In this document: positions 34,765-43,111 of the stretch, piece by piece | How positions within the stretch are numbered: the first letter of the stretch is position 1 | Layout of the letters: each line of letters begins with the position of its first letter | Assembly: GCF_039540515.1 (NCBI RefSeq) | Contig: NZ_BAABFA010000001.1 | Span: forward strand, 1-64,000 | Direction: 5' to 3' | Source of the DNA: Nemorincola caseinilytica | GTDB taxonomy: Bacteria > Bacteroidota > Bacteroidia > Chitinophagales > Chitinophagaceae | DNA: 64,000 nucleotides | Position numbers and translations under genes: made by a program | The notes under the pieces: model-generated | What the model was told of the DNA's origin: nothing | The model's input: the letters and a program-made list of their open reading frames with translations, nothing else | The model's database searches: none

Positions 34765-35040
34765 CTATGCTATCTTGTTGAAGTATTTTATATCGAATCC
34801 GCCTATCACACCGGCCCGTTTTTGTGCTGCCTCCCATTCAGGGCTTGCCACTACCGCTTTTGCCATTTCCAGGCTCGGGTATTCCGATATCAGCGATATG
34901 CTATTCGCATCATCCGCACTCTGGTAGATGCCCGTCACCTTTATGCCCAGCTTTTCTCTCATAGGTACAGCCTCGTCAAAGGCCATTTTCCATTTAGCCA
35001 TATCTTCCACTTTAATAGATACGATCAGTGTAGTTGCCAT
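34765..35040 (-). CDS. Small ABM-like dimeric alpha/beta-barrel protein
   Basis: 91 residues of the antibiotic-biosynthesis-monooxygenase-like ferredoxin fold: VSIKVEDMAKWKMAFDEA, then ISLISEYPSLEMAKAVVASPEWEAAQKRAG. Such proteins serve as monooxygenases, haem-degrading enzymes or uncharacterised dimers; no key His or Asn identifies one. Its promoter carries an FNR-type palindrome at about -41, directly behind the Crp/Fnr gene, so that regulator probably controls it. Confidence 0.7.
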   Translation of the reverse strand: MATTLIVSIKVEDMAKWKMAFDEAVPMREKLGIKVTGIYQSADDANSISLISEYPSLEMAKAVVASPEWEAAQKRAGVIGGFDIKYFNKIA

Positions 35041-35064
35041 AAGTTGTTTTGTTTTTGTTCAAGG

Positions 35065-35072
35065 CAAAACTA
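35065..35072 (-). promoter_or_regulatory. -7 box of the ABM-like gene
   Basis: Minus strand TAGTTTTG, 24 bases before the ATG at 35040. Predicted transcription start near 35061. Confidence 0.6.
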
Positions 35073-35094
35073 CGCTCACTGTTCACAGCATATT

Positions 35095-35108
35095 TTGACC
35101 CAGGTCAA
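35095..35108. promoter_or_regulatory. FNR/CRP-type operator TTGACCCAGGTCAA
   Basis: A perfect dyad TTGAC-N4-GTCAA, as in FNR sites (TTGAT-N4-ATCAA) with one changed base per half. Its centre (35101.5) lies about 40 bases upstream of the start predicted from the -7 box, the class II activator position. The palindrome overlaps the stop codon of the adjacent Crp/Fnr gene. Confidence 0.6.
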
Positions 35109-35704
35109 GATATGCTCCGTGCTATTTTTTTTCTTACACGGCTTATCGTTTCCGTTCTTATGCCCAGGTAGTTGGCTATATGGTGTTGCGGCACACGCAG
35201 TATCAATGATGGGCGGCTCTTCAGCAATCTCAGGTATAGGCTTTCCGGCGTATCGCTCTTTAATCTCGTCGCCTCTTGTATTATCCTGTTATGGGTTAAT
35301 GGGTACGTTATATCGAACCAGCGCTTATAGGCAGGTATATTGTTCAGCCCCCATTCCGCATTTTCCAGCGTTATGCCCAGTATCTCGCAATCCTCCAGCG
35401 CCTGCAGGTACATTTCGGTTCTCGTACCTGTTCGCATACATTGCAACTCACCGGCAAACCAGCCCTCTTCGGCAAAGAAAACTATATGTTCCTCCCCCTC
35501 ATCATTGATAAAGTACTTCCTCATACATCCCTTAGCAATGAAAGGGCTATACCGCGGCACCTCTCCCGCCCGGTAAAAATGATCGCCCTTCTTCACACTG
35601 AAATGCTTAAAGAGCGCAAGGAATTTCGCAGCATCATCCCCCGAAATATCAGAGACCTTTCTTATCTCCTCCAGCAGAATATCTGTATTCAAGAGTTGGG
35701 GCAT
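35105..35704 (-). CDS. Crp/Fnr-family transcriptional regulator
   Basis: 199 residues: a cyclic-nucleotide-binding-like beta-barrel (about 25-115) and a C-terminal HTH whose recognition helix reads RTETISRVRKK. The E-x-x-S-R pattern equals that used by FNR/CRP proteins to read TTGA half-sites. The four-Cys iron-sulfur set of FNR is absent and the cAMP-pocket RxS motif is not clear, so the effector is unknown. ATG at 35704 is preferred over an earlier codon at 35764. It probably activates the ABM-like gene through the palindrome behind its own stop. Confidence 0.88.
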   Translation of the reverse strand: MPQLLNTDILLEEIRKVSDISGDDAAKFLALFKHFSVKKGDHFYRAGEVPRYSPFIAKGCMRKYFINDEGEEHIVFFAEEGWFAGELQCMRTGTRTEMYLQALEDCEILGITLENAEWGLNNIPAYKRWFDITYPLTHNRIIQEATRLKSDTPESLYLRLLKSRPSLILRVPQHHIANYLGIRTETISRVRKKIARSIS

Positions 35705-35860
35705 ATTCAAATGTGCTAATTTAAAAACTCCATTGGCGTAGTCTCCGACTACCCATCTGGTCAAAGTTCTCGCTTCGTCCTTGTATAATGCAAGGTCCCG
35801 CTTGCTTTCCCCTATAAAAAATATTCTCTCCCCAAATGTACCCGCCGGGACGGCGGTGTT

Positions 35861-36340
35861 CTACTCTTGCGCACCCGGTTCCAGGCTTATTTTCTGGGCA
35901 AGACCCTTTGCCCATTCTATCACCAGTTGCTTGTCGGCAGGAGAGAGTACTGCCTCCTTATGTATCCATGTATAGCTGGAGAGGGGCATAGCGCCTTCTT
36001 CCACTTCTTCCACTATTTCCTTCAGCTTTTTCAGCTTGCGGCGTGTCTTATAGTTGCCAAATTCAGAGAAGTTCAGCTCGTCCTTGCCCTCCTCTATATG
36101 GTCGGCCAGCCATATGCCCACGGGCTGTACATTGCTGTACCATGGGTAGTGGGTATTGTTGCTATGGCAGTCGTAGCAGGCACGGTGCAGCACATCGGCC
36201 ACATTCGCAGGTACGGCATATGCGGTCACTATATCGCTCGGTGGGGTTTGGGCACTCACATTCTTCTCGGGTCTCCATACCTGCAATACCGCTAGTACTA
36301 CCAGCAGGCCTATGCCCAGTACCTTAAATGCTTTCTTCAT
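35861..36340 (-). CDS. Haem-binding domain protein
   Basis: 159 residues: an N-terminal membrane helix or uncleaved signal (5-21) and one c-type haem motif C55-Y-D-C58-H59 in RACYDCHSNNTHYPWYSNVQP, the pattern of the Bacteroidota haem-binding domain family. A cytochrome-like electron carrier or sensor facing the periplasm is likely. ATG at 36340; the in-frame codon at 36382 adds a poorly conserved leader. It lies between the Crp/Fnr gene and lptC on the same strand. Confidence 0.85.
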   Translation of the reverse strand: MKKAFKVLGIGLLVVLAVLQVWRPEKNVSAQTPPSDIVTAYAVPANVADVLHRACYDCHSNNTHYPWYSNVQPVGIWLADHIEEGKDELNFSEFGNYKTRRKLKKLKEIVEEVEEGAMPLSSYTWIHKEAVLSPADKQLVIEWAKGLAQKISLEPGAQE

Positions 36341-36416
36341 ATGTATAATGATGTACCGCAAAGTAAAGAACCTTTGCGACATACTACCCTCAAAAACGGA
36401 AATAAACAGGAAATGA

Positions 36417-37001
36417 CTACTGCGGCACCTCGCCCTTATCTACCTCTACCGATCCCTTGGGGCGTAGTATACGGTACCAGGTAAAGTCGCGGTTGGCCTC
36501 CATACCATCGCCATACAGCACCTCTGTGGCCGTGGTTATGGTCACGGGCTTTTCGGTGAAGAACTTTTGGGCCTGCTCGTTCCATATCAGCTCATCGGTG
36601 TTCAGGCGTTCGCCCTTACGGCTCACTATCTGCACACTGTCCCACACTATAAAGTCCTGCTGCACCTCGTAGTACCGCGATGAATCGGCGGTGAGCACAT
36701 CGGCCACCCGCCCGCTATCGTCGAAGAACTCCATCTTCAGGCCTCTGTTCATATCTATGTATGGGCGCTTACCATTGGGGCTCCGCACAAATTCTTTGGC
36801 AAAAACGCGCATGGATACTTTGCCTTCCTGACTGTAGAGAAAAGTAACGCCATAGGCCTTATCCTCCTGCATACTATGCTCGCCGGTAAGGGCGCGTATG
36901 GTCTCGGGGTCGTTCTTGCAGGATGGCAGCAGGCAGCACAGCACAGCAGGCAGCAGTATGCGCGCTATAGCTATGCCGGTATGCCTGCGTTGGTATGTCA
37001 T
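36417..37001 (-). CDS. lptC: LptC, LPS export component (lipoprotein form)
   Basis: 194 residues. In Bacteroidota LptC is often a lipoprotein, as here: lipobox ending LLPSC (Cys 28). Mature part: YSQEGKVSMRVFAKEFV, YIDMNRGLKMEFFDDSGRVADVLTADSSRYYE and GERLNTDELIWNEQAQKFFTEKPVTITT, the repeated beta-jellyroll signature of LptA/LptC, where each strand pair relays LPS. The downstream-facing box TATCTTTG lies 11 bases from the ATG. Confidence 0.9.
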   Translation of the reverse strand: MTYQRRHTGIAIARILLPAVLCCLLPSCKNDPETIRALTGEHSMQEDKAYGVTFLYSQEGKVSMRVFAKEFVRSPNGKRPYIDMNRGLKMEFFDDSGRVADVLTADSSRYYEVQQDFIVWDSVQIVSRKGERLNTDELIWNEQAQKFFTEKPVTITTATEVLYGDGMEANRDFTWYRILRPKGSVEVDKGEVPQ

Positions 37002-37012
37002 TATCGGGAATG

Positions 37013-37020
37013 CAAAGATA
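37013..37020 (-). promoter_or_regulatory. -7 box of lptC
   Basis: Minus strand TATCTTTG, 11 bases before the lptC ATG; short leader expected. Confidence 0.5.
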
Positions 37021-37035
37021 GCCTACCGGCAAATG

Positions 37036-38394
37036 TTACTGGTATTTCTTCCTGTCGAACCACCTGGCGGTCATAGATGCACCGAGGGTGAACCTGAGAT
37101 AATTCTGCCTCATCAGCCCGGCATCGGTAGTACCCAGTATGCCATACTCTATGGCTGCATGCAGGTAAGATACCTGGGTCTGGTAGCGCTTGAAGGGCAG
37201 AGACATACCAGCAGTGATGCCATAATAGCTGATGTCGTTACCGTTCAGCCTCAGGTATTCGGTGCCATAGTATGCACCCAGGCGGTAAGTACTGCGCGAT
37301 AGTACATGCTTTATATCAGTAGCATCGGGCGTGTACTCGCTGCCCAGGGCCAGCCGGTACGAACTGGCCGCAATGCCGGAGTTCATAGTTTTATTGAGCT
37401 CGCTTTTGAAATTGCTCCACTGCGTAGCGGTATAGTCAACACCTACACCCCATTTACCCGCATGCGTCAGCATGATGCCGGCGCTGTATGAGAGCGGCAG
37501 GGTCATGGTACTACGGGTCTCGGGCAGGTAGTAGGCCGTATCGCGTACTACGGTATCGCCAAAGTTGTAGCCGGCTATATTATACTCCAGGTAGTGTTGT
37601 TTCACCCGCTGGTCCATAGTGATGGTGCCACCTATACGCAGCGTATAGAAAGAATCCAGTTTTGCCTCGTACAGCAGGCCGCCCTTCCAGTATATGCCGC
37701 CGGTGCGGGTCTGGTTGCTGTATTCGGATATGTAAGACCGTGTGCCATTGGAAACGTCGTAAGGATTGAGCTGGGTGCTCACGAACTGTGAACCGAAGAG
37801 GTAGCCGAAGTTGAACCCGACGCTAAGACCCTTGTACTTGGCAGAGCCACCTATAAAGGCATAGTTCAGCGAGCCCTCTCCTTTGTATATGGTCTCGGCA
37901 CTATCGAGCGGCGAGGGTGGGTTGGTGGTCTTTGATAAGGTATCTCTGAGCGAGTAATAAGTACGCGAATATGGGCGGAAGCCTATACAAAAGCCACTGT
38001 TGCGGCTTACCGGTACTGCCAGTGTCATATAAGACAGGGTGGCGGTACCTGTACGGTAGTTGGTCTCGGCGCCATTGACGGTGCCATGCGTAGTACGAGT
38101 TTGCCCGGTGCCACCTACCTCGAACACCGCTCTTTGCACATCCATAAAGGAGTATGTGGCGGGGTTGTCGGTATTGACGGAATAGGTATTGGAATATGTG
38201 GACGTAAGGTTGGCAATACCCCTTACGGCAGCATTGTTACGGTTCACTAACTCTCCTATGCCGAATTTGGAATAAGGATTATTGTCTCGCCCGTTCCTGG
38301 GGTTACTGAGGGATGAGGTGGTCTGAGCGTGCAGCTGCAGACCCGATGCACTAACTAACAGGAACGCGAGGTACTTATTGCGGCAAGGGAACAT
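37036..38394 (-). CDS. Outer-membrane beta-barrel protein
   Basis: 452 residues with a signal peptide (about 1-23, LLVSASGLQLHAQ). The mature part opens NPYSKFGIGELVNRNNAAVRGIANLTSTYSN and continues with alternating amphipathic strands rich in Tyr, Thr and Gly, the usual look of an outer-membrane barrel. Proteins with this start often sit between coaX and lptC in Bacteroidota; function unknown. ATG at 38394 is chosen over the TTG at 38403; it overlaps the end of coaX by 20 nt, indicating coupling. Confidence 0.8.
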   Translation of the reverse strand: MFPCRNKYLAFLLVSASGLQLHAQTTSSLSNPRNGRDNNPYSKFGIGELVNRNNAAVRGIANLTSTYSNTYSVNTDNPATYSFMDVQRAVFEVGGTGQTRTTHGTVNGAETNYRTGTATLSYMTLAVPVSRNSGFCIGFRPYSRTYYSLRDTLSKTTNPPSPLDSAETIYKGEGSLNYAFIGGSAKYKGLSVGFNFGYLFGSQFVSTQLNPYDVSNGTRSYISEYSNQTRTGGIYWKGGLLYEAKLDSFYTLRIGGTITMDQRVKQHYLEYNIAGYNFGDTVVRDTAYYLPETRSTMTLPLSYSAGIMLTHAGKWGVGVDYTATQWSNFKSELNKTMNSGIAASSYRLALGSEYTPDATDIKHVLSRSTYRLGAYYGTEYLRLNGNDISYYGITAGMSLPFKRYQTQVSYLHAAIEYGILGTTDAGLMRQNYLRFTLGASMTARWFDRKKYQ

Positions 38395-39124
38395 TATGGT
38401 CAAGGATTAGATCGCACCCCTTCATCAACAGGTCAGGGTCGGCAAATATCTTATTTTTAAGCCTGCCTGCAAAATGCGGTGCATCGCCGCCAGTTAAGAT
38501 GGCGTTAAAATCGGTATAGCGCTCGGCATACATGCTTATCATGCCGTCTATCTCTGCTATCATGCCGTTCACCACGCCGCTTTGTATACAGGTCTCGGTA
38601 TCATAGCCCAGCAGCAGTGCATCATCCACATCGTACTTCTTCACTTCAGGCAGCATGCTTGTAAAGGCGTTCATGGCCTTGAAACGCATTTGCAGGCCCG
38701 GCGATATAGCACCACCGCGAAATGTTCTGTTGTTCTGTAAGAGATTGTAGGTGATACAAGTGCCTATGGAAATGACCAGGTTGTTCTTGCCGGGATAAGA
38801 GGCGTGTGCGCCACATACCAGTGCCAGCCTGTCGGCGCCAAGTGTATCGGCAGATAGGTAGGCGTTATTGATGGGTACATTGGTATTGCCGGTAAGTATC
38901 ACTGCACCTTTTATTTTCGACCTCAGCATCATTTCCAGCTCTACGCTATGCTGCGATACCGAACATAGAATGGCCTTATCGGGCTTGTGCGACTCTATGA
39001 TACCCGTCACCTGCTCCAGGATGGATTCCTCGGAAACGATAACAGGACGTTGCAATTTGCCATTGGCGGCCAATGCCACTTTTATATTGGTATTCCCCCA
39101 ATCTATACAGAGATTCAACGACAT
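38375..39124 (-). CDS. coaX: Type III pantothenate kinase
   Basis: 249 residues. Phosphorylates pantothenate, the first step to CoA. ASKHA-fold motifs: NLCIDWGNTNIKVALA (phosphate 1 loop with Asp), GADRLALVCGAHASYPGKNNLVISIGTCITYNLL (adenosine side), GGAISPGLQMRFKAMNAFTSMLP, and ILTGGDAPHFA. Length is normal. It overlaps the barrel gene downstream. Confidence 0.94.
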   Translation of the reverse strand: MSLNLCIDWGNTNIKVALAANGKLQRPVIVSEESILEQVTGIIESHKPDKAILCSVSQHSVELEMMLRSKIKGAVILTGNTNVPINNAYLSADTLGADRLALVCGAHASYPGKNNLVISIGTCITYNLLQNNRTFRGGAISPGLQMRFKAMNAFTSMLPEVKKYDVDDALLLGYDTETCIQSGVVNGMIAEIDGMISMYAERYTDFNAILTGGDAPHFAGRLKNKIFADPDLLMKGCDLILDHNVPLPQ

Positions 39125-39213
39125 CTGAAAGTGTGTTTTATAATGTGCAAGGTTGCCAAAATAGTAAAAATTCGCGCCAATGCCGCATAGGGAATGTATT
39201 TTTTTATCGCTAA

Positions 39214-40404
39214 CTATTGCCGCTCAAGGCATTGCAACAGAGTAGCGCAGGCATGGTCTATCTCCTCGTAGGTGATGGTGAGCGGGGGCGCTATGCGTAT
39301 GCAATGCGGAGCGAACAAGAACCAGTCGGAGAAGAGGCCATTGGCCAAACATCTGCTTAAAGTGTTCATTACATGTTGCTGGTCATCAAGCTCTACTGCC
39401 ATGAGCAGGCCTTTGCTGCGTACCGCCTTTATAGCGGGATGCACTAACAGTTTGCGAAAGCGTTCGCCCTTTGCGGCCACGGCATCTATCATATGCTCGT
39501 CCAGTAGCGCACCCATACCGGCCATACCGGCCGCACAGCATACCGGGTGACCGCCAAATGTAGTGATGTGGCCAAGAACAGGATCGGCCATAAGGGATGA
39601 CATGATACCGGAAGATGAAATGAAAGCCCCCAATGGCATACCGCCACCCAGCGCCTTGCCCAGCAGCAGTATATCGGGTACTATGCCATAATGCTCAAAG
39701 CCCCATAGCCTGCCTGTGCGGCCAAAACCACATTGTATCTCGTCCAGTATCAGCAGGGTGCCGGTACGGTCGCATTTATCGCGTATCTGCTGCAGCCAGC
39801 CGGGCGCGGGTTCTATCACTCCGGCCTCGGCCTGTATGGTCTCCAGTATCACGCAGGCGGTATGCTCGTTTATGGCATCTATGAGCGCGCTGCTGTTGTA
39901 TGCGTGGTGCCATACCCCCGGCAGCAACGGGCGGAATGCATTGCGCCAGTATTCATCGCCCATTACACTGAGTGCTCCCATAGTACTGCCATGGTAACTG
40001 TTGTGGCAGCATACCACATCTGTACGCCCTGTATACCGGCGGGCCAGCTTCAGTGCGCCTTCTGTGGCCTCGGTACCCGAATTAGTGAAGTAGATATTTT
40101 GAAGTCCCTGGGGCAAGTGTGCTGCCAGCAGCTGTGCGTACCGTACCTGCGGGCTCTGTACCAGCTCGCCATATACCATTACATGCAGGTAGGCATCTGT
40201 CTGGTCTTTGATAGCCTTTACCACGCCAGGGTGGCGATGGCCGATGTTGCATACGCTGATACCGCCTATCAGGTCCAGGTAGCGTTTGCCGTCGGTGTCA
40301 TAGAGATAGCTGCCCTCTGCACCGGCTATATCCAGCGCCACGGGTGCAGGAGATGTCTGCGCTACATGCTGCAAAAACAGTTGGCGGCCGTTCATACTTT
40401 TCAT
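39214..40404 (-). CDS. Class III PLP aminotransferase (acetylornithine/putrescine type)
   Basis: 396 residues. PLP fold-type I: NSGTEATEGALKLARRYTG, HNSYHGSTMGALSVMG, LILDEIQCGFGRTGRLWGFEHYG and the lysine segment LLGKALGGGMPLGAF. The family transfers an omega-amino group from ornithine, acetylornithine, putrescine or gamma-aminobutyrate to 2-oxoglutarate; the exact substrate is not decided by sequence. It overlaps the macro-domain gene by 4 bases (ATGA), so it is the last gene of a cca - macro domain - aminotransferase operon. Confidence 0.88.
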   Translation of the reverse strand: MKSMNGRQLFLQHVAQTSPAPVALDIAGAEGSYLYDTDGKRYLDLIGGISVCNIGHRHPGVVKAIKDQTDAYLHVMVYGELVQSPQVRYAQLLAAHLPQGLQNIYFTNSGTEATEGALKLARRYTGRTDVVCCHNSYHGSTMGALSVMGDEYWRNAFRPLLPGVWHHAYNSSALIDAINEHTACVILETIQAEAGVIEPAPGWLQQIRDKCDRTGTLLILDEIQCGFGRTGRLWGFEHYGIVPDILLLGKALGGGMPLGAFISSSGIMSSLMADPVLGHITTFGGHPVCCAAGMAGMGALLDEHMIDAVAAKGERFRKLLVHPAIKAVRSKGLLMAVELDDQQHVMNTLSRCLANGLFSDWFLFAPHCIRIAPPLTITYEEIDHACATLLQCLERQ

Positions 40405-40910
40405 TGTGCAAGAATGTGCTGGTAAATATCGTAGTTCTCCTCATCGAAGCAGACGAAGAAGACCTTATCTATCTTGGTATGGTGTTGTGTGATAAAGTCC
40501 CTGATGGCCGCGACAGCTATTGCAGCCGCCTCTGCCTTAGGGAAATGGTACACACCTGTGCTGATGTTGGGGAATGCGATGGTGCGTATGCCGTTCTGCA
40601 CGGCCAGCAGCATACTATTGTAGTAGGCATTGTGCAGCAACTGACGCTCATTACTGTCGCCACCATGCCATACAGGGCCCACGGCATGTATCACATATTT
40701 CGTCCTCAGGTCGTAGCCCTGCGTGATCTTTGCCTCCCCGGTCTTACAGCCGTTCAGGAACACACATTCTTCCCGCAGGTGTGGGCCTGCCGCGCGGTGT
40801 ATGGCGCCATCTACACCACCGCCACCCAGCAGAGACGAGTTGGCGGCGTTCACTATGGCATCTACATCCATTGTAGTGATGTCTCCCTTATGTAGTAGCA
40901 GTTCCGTCAT
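40401..40910 (-). CDS. Macro-domain protein (ADP-ribose hydrolase/deacetylase type)
   Basis: 169 residues, one macro domain of the YmdB/MacroD class: VDAIVNAANSSLLGGGGVDGAIHRAAGP (19-43) with the catalytic Asn and Asp region, then VIHAVGPVWHGG and the phosphate loop IAFPNISTGVYHFP. Removes O-acetyl-ADP-ribose acetyl groups or ADP-ribose from protein/nucleic acid. Joined by 4-base overlaps to cca upstream and the aminotransferase downstream. Confidence 0.93.
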   Translation of the reverse strand: MTELLLHKGDITTMDVDAIVNAANSSLLGGGGVDGAIHRAAGPHLREECVFLNGCKTGEAKITQGYDLRTKYVIHAVGPVWHGGDSNERQLLHNAYYNSMLLAVQNGIRTIAFPNISTGVYHFPKAEAAAIAVAAIRDFITQHHTKIDKVFFVCFDEENYDIYQHILAQ

Positions 40911-42328
40911 TTGCCCAGGGGTGAGAGGTTCATTTCTTTTGCTTTGCCCAGCAGCAGCTCGTAGGCTGCCGCATGGTCGTTGGGGATGATGCCGTCCAGT
41001 ATGGCCTCGCGTATGGTGGTCTTCAGTATACCCACCTCGCGCGAAGGGCCTATGCCGAAGATACGCATTATATCGTCGCCGCTGATGGGTGGCTGCCAGC
41101 TGCGTATGCGGTCTTTTTCCTCTACCTCGCGCAGGCGTATCTTCACCAGCTCAAAGTTCTCCAGGTAGCGTTTTACCTTTTGCCTGTTCTTCGATGTGAT
41201 GTCGCTTTCGCACAGTATCATCAGGTCTTCCAGGTCTTCGCCCGCATCGAAAAGGAGGCGGCGCATGGCAGAGTCGGTAATGTCTTCCTTGGTGAGGCTG
41301 ATGGGGCGCAGGTGCAGCGCCACCAGCTTGGCCACATACTTCATCTTCTCGTTCTGTGGCAGCTTCAACTGGCGAAAGATCTTGGGCGTCATACGTTCGC
41401 CCACTACTTCATGCCCATGAAAGGTCCAGCCATGGCCTTCCTCGAATTTTTTGGTGGCGGGTTTGCCTATATCGTGCAGCAGGGCGGCCCAGCGCAGCCA
41501 TAGGTCATCGCTTTTGGCGGCGGTATTGTCTATTACCTGCAGGGTGTGGTAGAAATTATCCTTATGGCCCTTGCCTTCTACTATCTCTACCCCGGACAGC
41601 GCTACCATTTGCGGGAAGAACTCCTGCAGCAGGCCGCTGCGGTACAGCAGATCCAGGCCTATGGATGGGGTAGGTGTGGCCATTATCTTGTTGAGCTCGT
41701 CGGTGATGCGCTCCTGCGATACGATCTTTAGCCGCGACCTGTTGCGCCGTATAGACTCGAATACCTCGGGCACTATAGCGAAGCCGAGCTGTGCGGCAAA
41801 GCGGATGGCGCGCATCATTCGCAGCGGATCGTCGGAGAAGGTGGTGTCGGGCTCCAGGGGGGTACGGATGATCTTGCGTTCTATATCGCCCAAGCCGTCG
41901 AAGGGGTCTATGAGTCTGCCATAATTGTTGCTGTTAAGGCTGATGGCAAGGGCATTTATGGTAAGGTCTCTGCGGCGTTGGTCGTCCTCTATGGTGCCCT
42001 CTGTGACCTCGGGCTTGCGCGAGTGGGCGGCGTATGATTCTTTGCGCGCGCCTACGAACTCTACATCTATGCCATTGTACCTGAAATGAGCAGTACCGAA
42101 ATTCTTGAAAAAGCTCACATGCGGGCGATGGGGAAATGTGGCCGCTACCGCATGTGCAAGGGCTATGCCATCGCCGGTACATACTATATCTACGTCTTTG
42201 GTAGGGCGGCCCATTATCTTATCGCGTACAAAACCGCCTATGAGGTAGCATTCCAGGCCCATGCGGCCTGCCATGGCACCTATAGTGCTGAACAGCTTTT
42301 CTTCTTCGGCGGTGCAAACGATATCCAT
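40907..42328 (-). CDS. cca: CCA tRNA nucleotidyltransferase with HD domain
   Basis: 473 residues. Adds or repairs the CCA end of tRNAs; needed here since at least tRNA-Arg lacks an encoded CCA. N-terminal class II polymerase beta-like head: GGFVRDKIMGRPTKDVDIV (D45 and D47 as metal ligands) and DDQRRRDLTINALAIS. A C-terminal HD phosphohydrolase-like part has AALLHDIGKPATKK. TAGCTTTG box 7 bases before the ATG. Confidence 0.92.
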   Translation of the reverse strand: MDIVCTAEEEKLFSTIGAMAGRMGLECYLIGGFVRDKIMGRPTKDVDIVCTGDGIALAHAVAATFPHRPHVSFFKNFGTAHFRYNGIDVEFVGARKESYAAHSRKPEVTEGTIEDDQRRRDLTINALAISLNSNNYGRLIDPFDGLGDIERKIIRTPLEPDTTFSDDPLRMMRAIRFAAQLGFAIVPEVFESIRRNRSRLKIVSQERITDELNKIMATPTPSIGLDLLYRSGLLQEFFPQMVALSGVEIVEGKGHKDNFYHTLQVIDNTAAKSDDLWLRWAALLHDIGKPATKKFEEGHGWTFHGHEVVGERMTPKIFRQLKLPQNEKMKYVAKLVALHLRPISLTKEDITDSAMRRLLFDAGEDLEDLMILCESDITSKNRQKVKRYLENFELVKIRLREVEEKDRIRSWQPPISGDDIMRIFGIGPSREVGILKTTIREAILDGIIPNDHAAAYELLLGKAKEMNLSPLGK

Positions 42329-42335
42329 ACAGGCG

Positions 42336-42343
42336 CAAAGCTA
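42336..42343 (-). promoter_or_regulatory. -7 box of the cca operon
   Basis: Minus strand TAGCTTTG, 7 bases before the cca ATG; near-leaderless transcript expected. Confidence 0.5.
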
Positions 42344-42486
42344 TAGCAGTAGCGGCTAAAAACGAATAGAAGGGTAGCGATAGTTAATGCTTTGGACATT
42401 GAAGCGGTACGATATACGATCTATCTCTTCCGAATGCCACCGTGTACCTGCAAGTTCTTATTTCATAATGTGTTCGCCCCGGAGAG

Positions 42487-42626
42487 GCTAAAGGTTTGTA
42501 GTAACGATACGAGTATATGATACATGTGCCCCGTAGGGGCTTACCTTATAAAATGCCGGTAGCTCCTGGCGGAGCAAACACCTGATCAGGGGATATTTCC
42601 TACAAACCCTTTTGCTCCTACGGAGC
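42487..42626. repeat. Cluster of REP-like palindromes
   Basis: Three short hairpins in 100 bases: GCCCC-GTA-GGGGC (42528-42540), GCTCC-TGGC-GGAGC (42562-42575) and GCTCC-TAC-GGAGC (42614-42626), framed by the inverted arms AAAGGTTTGTAG (about 42490-42501) and CTACAAACCCTT (about 42601-42612). The 429-bp gap 42329-42757 holds nothing else except the cca and padR promoters. Confidence 0.7.
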
Positions 42627-42717
42627 ATTATGACGGAACTTATATGAAGGCATGGTAGCCCGATGCGGAGAATGCGAGCATAAAATGACAACATTTTTTT
42701 GTTTTCAAAAAAATACA

Positions 42718-42725
42718 TAGATTTG
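42718..42725 (+). promoter_or_regulatory. -7 box of padR
   Basis: TAGATTTG, 32 bases before the padR ATG; a TTTG ends at 42701, 16 bases upstream. Confidence 0.55.
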
Positions 42726-42757
42726 TGATGCATTTAGTAACGATACAACACAAAGCT

Positions 42758-43111
42758 ATGAATCAGACAGAATTATTGAAGGGTACACTGAGCACGATGA
42801 TACTGAAGCTGCTGGAGCAGAAAGGAAAGATGTACGGCTATGAGATAACACAAATGATAAGGTCGATGTCGGATGACAAGATACTGGTAAAGGAAGGTTC
42901 GCTATACCCGGCGCTGCACAAGCTGGAGGCCGATGGCCTGGTGACCACAGAGGAGGTATATATAGGCAAGCGCGTGCGCAAGTACTATGCGCTGACGGCG
43001 CCGGGCAAGAGCGCTACGAAGGAATCGGTAGATGAGCTGCTGGAGTTCCTGAATACCATTCATACCATCATCACATCAAAACCACTGGCAACATATGGCG
43101 CAGCTTACTGA
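42758..43111 (+). CDS. PadR-family winged-helix regulator
   Basis: 117 residues. N-terminal PadR winged helix: ELLKGTLSTMILKLLEQKGKMYGYEITQMI, then KEGSLYPALHKLEADGLVTTEEV and KRVRKYYALTAPGK. The short C-terminal helix suits dimerisation. Start 42758 is fixed by the promoter at 42718-42725. It overlaps the following GldL-like gene by 17 bases; PadR regulators in Bacteroidota are often paired with a membrane protein gene they may repress. Confidence 0.93.
   Translation: MNQTELLKGTLSTMILKLLEQKGKMYGYEITQMIRSMSDDKILVKEGSLYPALHKLEADGLVTTEEVYIGKRVRKYYALTAPGKSATKESVDELLEFLNTIHTIITSKPLATYGAAY

Noticed and set aside
35105..35704. True oxygen-sensing FNR
   Set aside because: The iron-sulfur cysteine set is absent; only the DNA-reading helix resembles FNR.
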